From Dehalococcoidia bacterium (GTDB lineage Bacteria > Chloroflexota > Dehalococcoidia > Dehalococcoidales > UBA3254), in the NCBI GenBank assembly GCA_030691835.1, contig JAUYDO010000172.1:1-5872 (forward strand): a stretch of DNA of 5,872 nt, read 5' to 3'. The notes beneath the pieces were generated by a model. That model was given only the letters and a program-made list of their open reading frames with translations, was not told the DNA's origin and made no database searches. The position numbers and the translations under genes are program-made. Below, piece by piece: positions 1 to 5,262 of this stretch (position 1 is its first letter; each line of letters starts with the position of its first letter).

Positions 1-267
1 GACCACGATTATACCGCTTTGGGTAGCGGCGTTCAGGTCAATGTTGTCAACGCCTACACCGGCGCGGGCAATCACCTGTAGCTTCTTACCCGCCTTGATA
101 ATCGAGGCGGTCACCTGCGTCTGACTGCGCACTACCAGGGCGTCATACTCCCCGATGATAGCCGTCAGTTCTTCGGGCTTTAGCCCGGTCTTGACGTCCA
201 CCTGGGCGCAGGCGCTCATAATGTCCACACCCTCTTTTGATAGGGGGTCAGCAACCAGAATCTTCAT
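1..267 (-). CDS. serA: D-3-phosphoglycerate dehydrogenase, N-terminal part (cut by window edge)
   Basis: SerA oxidises 3-phosphoglycerate to 3-phosphohydroxypyruvate with NAD+, the first step of the phosphorylated serine pathway in the cytoplasm. Only the first 89 codons are present and the frame is open to the left edge. The translation starts MKILVADPLSKEGVDIM and contains DALVVRSQTQVT and VIARAGVGVDNID. These are the hallmark segments of the substrate-binding half of D-isomer-specific 2-hydroxyacid dehydrogenases, and the RAGVGVDNID form is typical of SerA. The Rossmann NAD domain and any C-terminal ACT domain lie outside the window. The start is supported by an AGGAGG-like site 7-8 bases upstream of the ATG. 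The gene begins 19 bases after the aminotransferase stop, so the two are almost certainly co-transcribed. Another 2-hydroxyacid dehydrogenase of the same fold is possible but less likely. Confidence 0.9.
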   Translation of the reverse strand, partial: MKILVADPLSKEGVDIMSACAQVDVKTGLKPEELTAIIGEYDALVVRSQTQVTASIIKAGKKLQVIARAGVGVDNIDLNAATQSGIIVV

Positions 268-286
268 TTTAGCCCCTCCTGCCGGT

Positions 287-1375
287 CTATTTTTGAGCTG
301 CAACCTTTGGGATTGCCAGCTTCAAGGCTGAAATTACTTCCTCAATATCTTTTTCCGTGACCCAGCCCAGGTGCCCGATGCGGAATATCTTCCCGTCCAG
401 TGACTGCTGTCCGCCGGAGACGACTACCTTGTACTCTTCACGGAGCATCTTGCTCATCTTTTTGTATTCAACCCCCTGGGGCAGGTTTACCGCCGTTACC
501 GTATTTGAGGCATATTTCGGGTCGGCGAACGGAGTGAGTCCGAGCGCTTTGACGCCCTCTCTGGCGGCTTTGGCGACACGGGCGTGCCGGGCGATGATAT
601 TGTTCAAGCCTTCCTCCAGCATCATGTCCAGCGACACAGACATGGCATATATCGCCGGCAGGCAGGGAGTCCAGGGGTTCTCATTAATCTCAAGGTATTT
701 TTTAGCTTTGCCGAAGTCCCAGTAGAAGCGCGGCATCTTCGCCGTGGCATTAGCCTGCCATCCCTTCTGGTTTATGCTAACCATAGCCAGACCGGGCGGA
801 GCCATGAAGCCTTTTTGGGAACCGGTGACCACGACATCCAGGTTCCACTCATCTATCGGGCAGGCGATGCAACCCAGGCTACTGATGGCGTCAACAATCA
901 ACAGCTTATCGAATTCTTTGACCGCCTTAGCCAGGGCGGCGAGGTCGTTGGTGATGCCGGTGGAGGTCTCGTTGTGGGTGACCAGCACTGCTTTGATTTG
1001 CGGGTCTGACTGGAGAGCTTTGCGCACAGCGTCCGGGTCGGCGGCTTTGCCCATCTCAAACTTGAGCGGGGTCACCCTGGCGCCAAATGATGAGGCTATA
1101 TTGATAAAGCGGTCGCCAAAGACACCGATAGATACCCCCAGCACCGCGTCACCGGGTGACAGCGTATTGACGATGACGGCTTCCATGCCACCGGTGCCCG
1201 AGCCAGTGAGCAGGAAGACATCATTCCTGGTGAGAAACAACTGCTTCAGCTTGGCAGTTATGCCATTGAGCATGTCATGAAATTCCGCCCCGCGATGATT
1301 TATCATCTGCCTGGTCATAATCTGAAGCACCTCGGGTGGCAGTGGGGTTGGTCCGGGGATACGTAGCTGTGTCAT
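287..1375 (-). CDS. PLP-dependent class V aminotransferase (alanine/serine-glyoxylate aminotransferase type)
   Basis: This is a 362-residue cytosolic fold-type I PLP enzyme of the alanine-glyoxylate/serine-pyruvate aminotransferase family, at the usual full length. Visible landmarks are PGPTPLP at residues 8-14, the phosphate-binding GSGTGGMEA at 58-66, NETSTG at 135-140, the PLP-ring aspartate D162 in VDAISS, the Schiff-base lysine K188 in TGSQKGF, and the carboxylate-binding arginine R332 in FRIGHLG. The ATG at 1375 has an AAGGAGAG site 6-7 bases upstream. It sits 62 bases after tyrS and 19 bases before serA. Next to serA the likely role is amino transfer in serine or glycine metabolism: phosphohydroxypyruvate to phosphoserine, or serine/alanine with glyoxylate. 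The sequence alone does not settle the substrate. The family assignment is firm; the pathway role is inferred from the neighbour. Confidence 0.92.
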   Translation of the reverse strand: MTQLRIPGPTPLPPEVLQIMTRQMINHRGAEFHDMLNGITAKLKQLFLTRNDVFLLTGSGTGGMEAVIVNTLSPGDAVLGVSIGVFGDRFINIASSFGARVTPLKFEMGKAADPDAVRKALQSDPQIKAVLVTHNETSTGITNDLAALAKAVKEFDKLLIVDAISSLGCIACPIDEWNLDVVVTGSQKGFMAPPGLAMVSINQKGWQANATAKMPRFYWDFGKAKKYLEINENPWTPCLPAIYAMSVSLDMMLEEGLNNIIARHARVAKAAREGVKALGLTPFADPKYASNTVTAVNLPQGVEYKKMSKMLREEYKVVVSGGQQSLDGKIFRIGHLGWVTEKDIEEVISALKLAIPKVAAQK

Positions 1376-1437
1376 CTTTGCTCTCCTTCTATTTATCTTT
1401 ATTTACTATTTTTGCAAAACGGCGCTTTATAGGGTGT

Positions 1438-2625
1438 TTAAGTAGATACAAAGAACCTTCTTTTACCAACCTTAGTGATATTACCTGTGACTAGCTTGAA
1501 ATGAATGTCGGTTACCGTTTTACCATCTACATCAACAGCACCGTGTTCGATAAGACGCTTAGCCTCACTCTTACTCTTTGCGTAGCCTGCTTTTACTAAC
1601 GCCTCAACAATTTCGGTAGCGCGAACCTCAAGCCTATCTTCGGGAGTCTCCTTCTTCTGGAATATCCTGGCAAACTGCTCCTCTGCCCTGCCGGCGGCTT
1701 CTCTGTCATGAAGCTGGGTCACCAGCTCACGCGCCAGCCTCTTCTTGAGTAGCATGGGATTAAGAGTGTTATCGCTTAGAGCATTCTGGAACTCATCTAT
1801 CTCTTCATCGGAAACATCGGTGACCAGCTCAAAGAAGTTAACCATGAGACTGTCCGGGATGGACATCACCTTACCGTATATCTGGTCCGGCGGCTCGGCG
1901 ACGCCGATGTAGTTGCCCAGGCTCTTGCTCATCTTGTGACAGCCGTCGGTGCCGACCAGCAGTGGCACCATGAAGACCTGCTGTGGCTTCTGTCCCACCA
2001 TCGTCTGAAGCTCCCGCCCGACCAGCAGGTTGAACTTCTGGTCGGTGCCGCCGAACTCCACGTCAGCTTTTATTGCCACCGAGTCGTATGCCTGGAGCAG
2101 AGGGTAAAGGAACTCGGTCATACTTATGGGACGCCCGTCGTTGAATCTCTTGGTAAAGTCATCGCGCGCCAACATCTGGGCGATGGTGAACTTACTGGTG
2201 AGCTGGATTACGTCGGCGAGGCTGAACTTACCGAACCACTCGCTCTGCCACCTGACCTCGGTCTTGTCCCGGTCAACTACCTTGAAGAACTGCTGCATAT
2301 AGGTCTCGGCGTTGGAGCGCACCTGCTCTGCGCTGAGCATAGGACGCGTGGTGCTCACCCCGCTGGGGTCGCCTATCTGGGCTGTCCAGTCGCCCACAAT
2401 CAGCACTACCTGGTGACCCAGCTCCTGGAACTGGCGCAGTTTGCGCAGTCCCACCATGTGCCCCAGATGGATGTCCGGAAAGCTGGGGTCGAAGCCCTCT
2501 TTCAATCTCAGCTTCTTGCCGGAAGCCAGGAGCTCCACCAGCTCCTGCTCCACGATTATCTCAGCGACGCCTCGCCTCAGCAGGCGGTTGATATCACGTT
2601 CTGTCATGCCCGGTATACTGTACAT
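1438..2625 (-). CDS. tyrS: Tyrosine--tRNA ligase (TyrZ-like class)
   Basis: TyrS activates tyrosine with ATP and charges tRNA-Tyr in the cytoplasm. The 395-residue protein has the class I synthetase signatures: the HIGH-equivalent HLGH at 53-56 within DPSFPDIHLGH, VGDWTAQIGDPSG at 77-89, the tyrosine-pocket pattern YPLLQAYD at 174-181, GGTDQKFN at 192-199 and KMSKS at 231-235. A C-terminal S4 RNA-binding domain covers about 335-393 (EALVKAGYAKSKSEAKRLIE). Length and motif order fit the TyrZ-type branch. The ATG at 2625 directly follows the ribF TAG with no base between, and a GAGG site lies 11 bases upstream inside ribF, so translation is probably coupled. Met7 is an alternative start but has a weaker site. 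The last 240 bases, encoding the S4 domain, are richer in A+T than the preceding part of the gene (about 44% G+C by hand count). Confidence 0.96.
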   Translation of the reverse strand: MYSIPGMTERDINRLLRRGVAEIIVEQELVELLASGKKLRLKEGFDPSFPDIHLGHMVGLRKLRQFQELGHQVVLIVGDWTAQIGDPSGVSTTRPMLSAEQVRSNAETYMQQFFKVVDRDKTEVRWQSEWFGKFSLADVIQLTSKFTIAQMLARDDFTKRFNDGRPISMTEFLYPLLQAYDSVAIKADVEFGGTDQKFNLLVGRELQTMVGQKPQQVFMVPLLVGTDGCHKMSKSLGNYIGVAEPPDQIYGKVMSIPDSLMVNFFELVTDVSDEEIDEFQNALSDNTLNPMLLKKRLARELVTQLHDREAAGRAEEQFARIFQKKETPEDRLEVRATEIVEALVKAGYAKSKSEAKRLIEHGAVDVDGKTVTDIHFKLVTGNITKVGKRRFFVST

Positions 2626-3558
2626 CTAGGTCTTTGCCTCTTCACTCAGTATGGCTCTGCCGCGCTTTATATCTTCGGCAATCTGCCTCATCAATTCGTC
2701 CGGAGAGCCGAATTTCTTTTCGTCACGGAGCTTCTGTACGAACTCGACCCTTAGCTCTCTGCCATAAAGGTCGCCTTTGAAGTCAAGCAGATGCGCCTCT
2801 GCCGTACGCTTGCCGCCGCCGAAGGTTGGCGACTTACCGATATTGGTGACTGCCCGGTATGCCTTCCCCTCAACATAAGCCCTGGTGACATATACGCCGT
2901 CGGCGGGGAGCGCCTGCGCCGGGTCAAGCTCCATGTTGGCGGTGGGTATGCCCAGGCTGGTGCCACGACCGGTCCCGTGTACCACGCGTCCGTGCAGAAG
3001 GTAAGGGCGACCAACCAGGCGGCGCACTTTGTCCATATCGCACTTTGCCAGGGCGTTCCGGATGGCAGTACTGCTGACCACTTCGCCGTTTATCTTCACC
3101 GGCGGTATCACGGTGACGGTGAAGTCCATCTCCTTCCCCAGGGCGCGCAGGGTCTCTATGTTGCCTTCACCGTGCCTGCCCAGCATGAAGTCCGGACCGA
3201 TGACCAGCCCGCGCATGCGCAGGTGCTTCTTGAGCAGGGTAAGGAACTCCCGCGCACCGAGGTCTGCCAGCTCACGGGTAAAGGATAGTACAACTATAGA
3301 GTCGATTCCCTCTTTCTTAAGCAGTCCGGACTTTTCAACCGTATCGGTCAAATAGAGTGGTTTGGTCCCTGGTGACAGGATTGTCTGCGGGTGCGGACTG
3401 AAGGTTACCGCCACGGTAGCTAACTTCTGTTTTGTGGCAAGCTCTTTCAGACTGGAGAGGAGAGCTTTATGACCCAGATGTACCCCGTCAAAAACGCCTA
3501 TGGTGACTAACGCGTCTCTGGTCAACGAGGACCGGGCAAACTCTTCCTCTACCTGCAT
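2626..3558 (-). CDS. ribF: Bifunctional riboflavin kinase / FAD synthetase
   Basis: RibF phosphorylates riboflavin to FMN and adenylylates FMN to FAD in the cytoplasm. The 310-residue length is normal for the bifunctional enzyme. The N-terminal nucleotidyltransferase domain (about 15-175) shows GVFDGVHLGH at 21-30, FSPHPQTIL at 53-61, the GPDFMLGRHGEGN loop at 121-133 and VSSTAIR at 161-167. The C-terminal riboflavin kinase domain (about 183-306) shows GRVVHGTGRGTSLGIPTAN at 190-208 and AEAHLLDFKGDLYG at 253-266, including the expected catalytic glutamate E254. The ATG at 3558 has a GGAG site 7 bases upstream. It is the first gene of the left operon, preceded by a hairpin-containing leader and a strong candidate promoter. 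No FMN riboswitch consensus is seen in the leader. Its stop codon touches the tyrS start codon. Confidence 0.96.
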   Translation of the reverse strand: MQVEEEFARSSLTRDALVTIGVFDGVHLGHKALLSSLKELATKQKLATVAVTFSPHPQTILSPGTKPLYLTDTVEKSGLLKKEGIDSIVVLSFTRELADLGAREFLTLLKKHLRMRGLVIGPDFMLGRHGEGNIETLRALGKEMDFTVTVIPPVKINGEVVSSTAIRNALAKCDMDKVRRLVGRPYLLHGRVVHGTGRGTSLGIPTANMELDPAQALPADGVYVTRAYVEGKAYRAVTNIGKSPTFGGGKRTAEAHLLDFKGDLYGRELRVEFVQKLRDEKKFGSPDELMRQIAEDIKRGRAILSEEAKT

Positions 3559-3602
3559 TGTATTTCTCCACAGCAGGACTGTCGCAATATGTTAGATTGA
3601 TG

Positions 3603-3640
3603 TCCCCGAATAAACAAACAAGGGGTTTTTTCTAAACCCC
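3603..3640 (-). promoter_or_regulatory. ribF leader hairpin with an alternative pairing (possible attenuator-like element)
   Basis: In the predicted ribF leader, GGGGTTT (3640-3634) and AAACCCC (3628-3622) form a 7-bp stem with a 5-base loop. It is followed on the minus strand by TTGTTTGTTTATT, a broken T-rich run such as a weak intrinsic terminator might have. A second GGGG (3606-3603) can pair with the same CCCC (3625-3622), so the two structures exclude each other. The layout resembles a terminator/antiterminator choice, but the stem is short and has few G-C pairs. It could equally be a weak terminator for read-through from the methyltransferase gene, or chance. Confidence 0.3.
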
Positions 3641-3666
3641 ATGGATTGTCTCCGGAGTTATTTTTT

Positions 3667-3695
3667 ATGTTAGCACAGGTTTAGTCAAGCGTCAA
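3667..3695 (-). promoter_or_regulatory. Sigma-70-type promoter for the ribF-tyrS-aminotransferase-serA operon
   Basis: Read on the minus strand, TTGACG (3695-3690) is followed by exactly 17 bases and TAACAT (3672-3667). A TG one base before the hexamer (TGCTAACAT) makes an extended -10. Transcription would start near 3660, about 100 bases before the ribF ATG. An 8-base palindrome CTCCGGAG (3650-3657) lies just after the predicted start and could be a binding site, but it is short. The location, upstream of the first gene of the left operon and after the repeat that separates it from the stress cluster, supports the call. It is a sequence match only. Confidence 0.55.
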
Positions 3696-3792
3696 CCATC
3701 GTAAACGCTTATCTGTCAGGCACCAATTTATTATTGTGTCAACTACTATTACAAACGCATTAAATATTGACCATCATCTTAAAATAAAACGA

Positions 3793-3851
3793 CCTGTCAT
3801 TCTGAGTCCGCCAGAGGCGGACAGGCTTTGCGAAAGACTTTAGATTTGAGG
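3793..3851 (-). repeat. Dispersed-repeat-like intergenic element with a strong hairpin, possible terminator
   Basis: The core is a perfect 7-bp inverted repeat, GTCCGCC (3806-3812) and GGCGGAC (3816-3822), with an AGA loop. An outer pair, CCTGTC (3793-3798) and GACAGG (3820-3825), overlaps its right arm. On the plus strand the flanks read GTCATTCTGAG before the hairpin and GCGAAAGACTTTAGATTTGAG-like sequence after it. This resembles, from memory, the GTCATTCTGAG...GCGAAGAATCT intergenic repeats of many environmental bacterial genomes, including Chloroflexota. The element begins 2 bases after the methyltransferase stop. On the minus strand the outer stem is followed by TCG and a T-rich run (TTTTATTTT), so it may also end the stress-cluster transcript. 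Only one copy is in this window, so repeat status rests on recognition. Confidence 0.45.
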
Positions 3852-3853
3852 TA

Positions 3854-4378
3854 CTATATCTTCTGTGCCACTATGCCGGCAACGGCTTTATAATTTGCTA
3901 TAACGCCTTCACGATAGCGAAGACAGCGGAAATTGCGGAACATGTCCAGAAGCTCGTTGTGCTTGAGCAGAAAATAGGGATTTCTCGGCTTCCCGAATAG
4001 CTCCGCCTGGTCGACGATGAAGGTCTCATAGACCACCATGCCGCCCTTCTTCACGCTGTCTTTAATCTGCGGAATGAGGGAGCGCTGGAGGTAGTTGAAG
4101 CAGACAATCACGTCGTAGGCTTCCTTTTCGATGCGGTAGTCTTTTTCGAGGTCGGCGACCTGTGCTTTTATAGTGACACCGGCTTGCCGCGCCAGCTCGA
4201 GAGCCTCCTGTACCGCTTCGGCTGAGGCGTCAACCCCTTCGACATCGAAGCCCATCTCAGCCAGGTAGATGGCGTTCCGTCCTCTGCCCATGGCAATGTC
4301 CAGCGCCCTGCCGCGGGACAGAAGGGAAATGTTTTCTACCAGAAAATCCGAGGGCTCGGACCCGTGTGTGTGGTTCAT
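3854..4378 (-). CDS. Class I SAM-dependent methyltransferase, TehB-like
   Basis: The product is a 174-residue soluble Rossmann-fold methyltransferase. Motif I is ALDIAMGRGRNAIYLAEMG at 25-43, in which the GRNAIYLA form is typical of TehB-like enzymes. The acidic end of strand 2 is D50 in VEGVDAS, the adenine-contacting motif is VADLEKD at 74-80, motif IV is VIVCFNYLQRSL at 90-101, and the C-terminal part has KKGGMVVYETF at 110-120 followed by KPRNPYFLLKHNELL. TehB relatives methylate tellurite/selenite or small thiols; the substrate here is unknown. A few residues shorter than usual at the N-terminus, it still contains the whole core. The ATG has GAGGG 7 bases upstream and lies 34 bases after the ferritin-like gene, at the end of the stress cluster. 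That context suggests a role in metalloid or oxidative stress, which is inference. Confidence 0.85.
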   Translation of the reverse strand: MNHTHGSEPSDFLVENISLLSRGRALDIAMGRGRNAIYLAEMGFDVEGVDASAEAVQEALELARQAGVTIKAQVADLEKDYRIEKEAYDVIVCFNYLQRSLIPQIKDSVKKGGMVVYETFIVDQAELFGKPRNPYFLLKHNELLDMFRNFRCLRYREGVIANYKAVAGIVAQKI

Positions 4379-4412
4379 TTTGTTCCCTCAACGCGCGGCA
4401 GAAGAGCCACCT

Positions 4413-4883
4413 CTATCCGCCATCGGTCTGCGGGAAGGCGACTTCGGTATACAGGAACTCCACCCTGCGCTTGTGTTCCAGCTCCTGCGCCGCCAGCGTT
4501 TTTAACAGTTCCCCGACCTGTCCTCTGGGGTGGATTCTGGACAGACCCAGGTAAAGCTCGTGGGACGCCTTTTCGCGGTGGGCAGCGAGCATGAAGACGT
4601 CCTTGAGCTTCATATCGGTGGTAACCTCCGGCTGGTCGAGCCGCTCCACTATCTTATAGTCAACGACATCGCCGGGGTTGAGCGCCCCTTCGGTAATATC
4701 ACCATTGATAAGTTTTTCCAGGATAAGCTGATGTCCCAGCTCTTGCTCAACCAGTTCTTTGAAGGCACCAGCGACTTCTGCCTTCTTCATCCTCTGTGCT
4801 AAGTCCTTATAGAGCAGTTGGGAAACAATCTCTTTCTGACACGCTCTTTCCAGAACGTCCTTGATGGTTAACTTCGCTGGCAT
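4413..4883 (-). CDS. Two-module ferritin-like (rubrerythrin-type) diiron protein
   Basis: A 156-residue, almost wholly helical, cytoplasmic protein with no signal peptide. It carries two copies of a rubrerythrin-like ligand pattern with identical spacing: E18-x6-Y25 and E48-x2-H51 in the first half, E104-x6-Y111 and E134-x2-H137 in the second. Tyr to Glu is 23 residues in both. This predicts a four-helix bundle binding two iron atoms, as in rubrerythrin and related ferritin-like proteins that handle peroxide or iron. There is no C-terminal rubredoxin domain, so electrons would have to come from a partner. Residues 61-92 form a longer linker between the halves. The ATG has GGGAGG about 6 bases upstream. 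It lies 21 bases after the half-module frame at 4905-5066 and 34 bases before the methyltransferase. Fold assignment is firm; the enzymatic reaction is not shown by sequence. Confidence 0.85.
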   Translation of the reverse strand: MPAKLTIKDVLERACQKEIVSQLLYKDLAQRMKKAEVAGAFKELVEQELGHQLILEKLINGDITEGALNPGDVVDYKIVERLDQPEVTTDMKLKDVFMLAAHREKASHELYLGLSRIHPRGQVGELLKTLAAQELEHKRRVEFLYTEVAFPQTDGG

Positions 4884-4904
4884 CCCTTCCTCCCTCGGAG
4901 AGAA

Positions 4905-5066
4905 TCAGTCCTCCTGGTAGAAAAGCCTGTCGTATAGAAGCTCCAGCTTCATCTTGTGACTGAGCTCTTCGTTAGCCAGACCCTGGCACAGGCGCTTGGC
5001 GGCCTCTCCCTGCACCGTACTAATCAGGCTTGAATAGAACTGGACGGCCTGCTCTTCCCGCTTCAA
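4905..5066 (-). CDS. Half-length ferritin-like frame, start unresolved (small gene or decayed gene)
   Basis: From a TTG at 5066 this frame encodes 53 residues with the same diiron half-site as the next gene: E4-x6-Y11 (REEQAVQFY) and E34-x2-H37 (NEELSHK), ending LLYDRLFYQED. Aligned by hand without gaps to residues 103-148 of the downstream ferritin-like protein it shares 14 of 46 positions. The helix clearly continues upstream in frame (ALRRWSIRLK), so TTG is probably not the original start. In this frame a TGA at 5093-5091 blocks extension to the ATG at 5117 (MGAKEAEQ, then stop). Meanwhile the best Shine-Dalgarno site (AGGAGG, 5107-5102) serves an ATG at 5094 in another frame, which ends after 24 codons. 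So the locus is a non-ATG-started small protein, a frameshifted or nonsense-interrupted gene, or carries a sequencing error. The coding character of the 53 residues is convincing; intactness is not. Confidence 0.55.
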   Translation of the reverse strand: MKREEQAVQFYSSLISTVQGEAAKRLCQGLANEELSHKMKLELLYDRLFYQED

Positions 5067-5101
5067 CCGGATTGACCACCGCCGCAGTGCTCATTGTTCA
5101 G

Positions 5102-5107
5102 CCTCCT
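5102..5107 (-). promoter_or_regulatory. Strong Shine-Dalgarno site before an out-of-frame ATG
   Basis: AGGAGG on the minus strand stands 7 bases before the ATG at 5094. That ATG opens a 24-codon frame (MSTAAVVNPVEAG..., TAG at 5022-5020) instead of the ferritin-like frame, which is offset by one base. The site argues that a real gene once started, or still starts, here. One extra base, or two missing bases, between about 5090 and 5055 would explain the mismatch. Confidence 0.5.
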
Positions 5108-5117
5108 TTGCCCCCAT

Positions 5118-5216
5118 TTACGGATAGTAATTCTTCTGTAAATAAGCGCAGCTTCCTGGGTGATTTTCTTCTATGTCACACAGGCAAGCGCGGTTATGGG
5201 TGAACGGGCATGACAC
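5118..5216 (-). CDS. Possible 32-residue cysteine-rich protein, unknown function
   Basis: I do not recognise a family. From a GTG at 5216 the frame encodes 32 residues with four cysteines and two histidines: C3, C11, C13, C23 (C-x7-C-x-C-x9-C), H7 and H19, in SCPFTHNRACLCDIEENHPG followed by SCAYLQKNYYP. The density and spacing of Cys/His suggest a metal or Fe-S site. The frame extends upstream into the 3' end of the neighbouring CMD-fold gene, but that part looks non-coding and the GTG is the first sensible start after that gene ends. The ribosome site is weak (GGGATGA about 5-8 bases upstream), and a bulged hairpin (5198-5227) covers the start. Its TAA is directly followed by the ATG at 5117 leading into the ferritin-like region. 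It may be a small redox partner of the diiron proteins or a chance frame. Confidence 0.35.
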   Translation of the reverse strand: MSCPFTHNRACLCDIEENHPGSCAYLQKNYYP

Positions 5217-5262
5217 GGGTTCATCCCAAAGCCTAGAAAAATCAGAAAAATGTTTTTTACCG

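Noticed and set aside
744..1280. Plus-strand open frame (178 codons) opposite the aminotransferase
   Set aside because: It is antisense to a well-supported PLP enzyme, has low-complexity composition and no motif.
1936..2754. Long plus-strand open frame (272 codons) opposite tyrS and the ribF end
   Set aside because: It is antisense to a gene with complete class I synthetase motifs, its translation shows no recognisable domain, and it spans a gene boundary. It is a shadow of codon bias.
3720..3752. TTGACA on the minus strand (3743-3738) as an alternative promoter
   Set aside because: No -10-like hexamer at 16-18 bases; the promoter at 3667-3695 is a better match.
5091..5093. TGA in the ferritin-like frame as a selenocysteine codon
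   Set aside because: No convincing SECIS-like hairpin follows within the expected distance, and the position near the N-terminus is not a redox site of this family.
5196..5230. GGTTCATCCC resembling a tRNA T-arm
   Set aside because: No acceptor, D or anticodon arms can be built around it, and the conserved GTTCRA form is absent.
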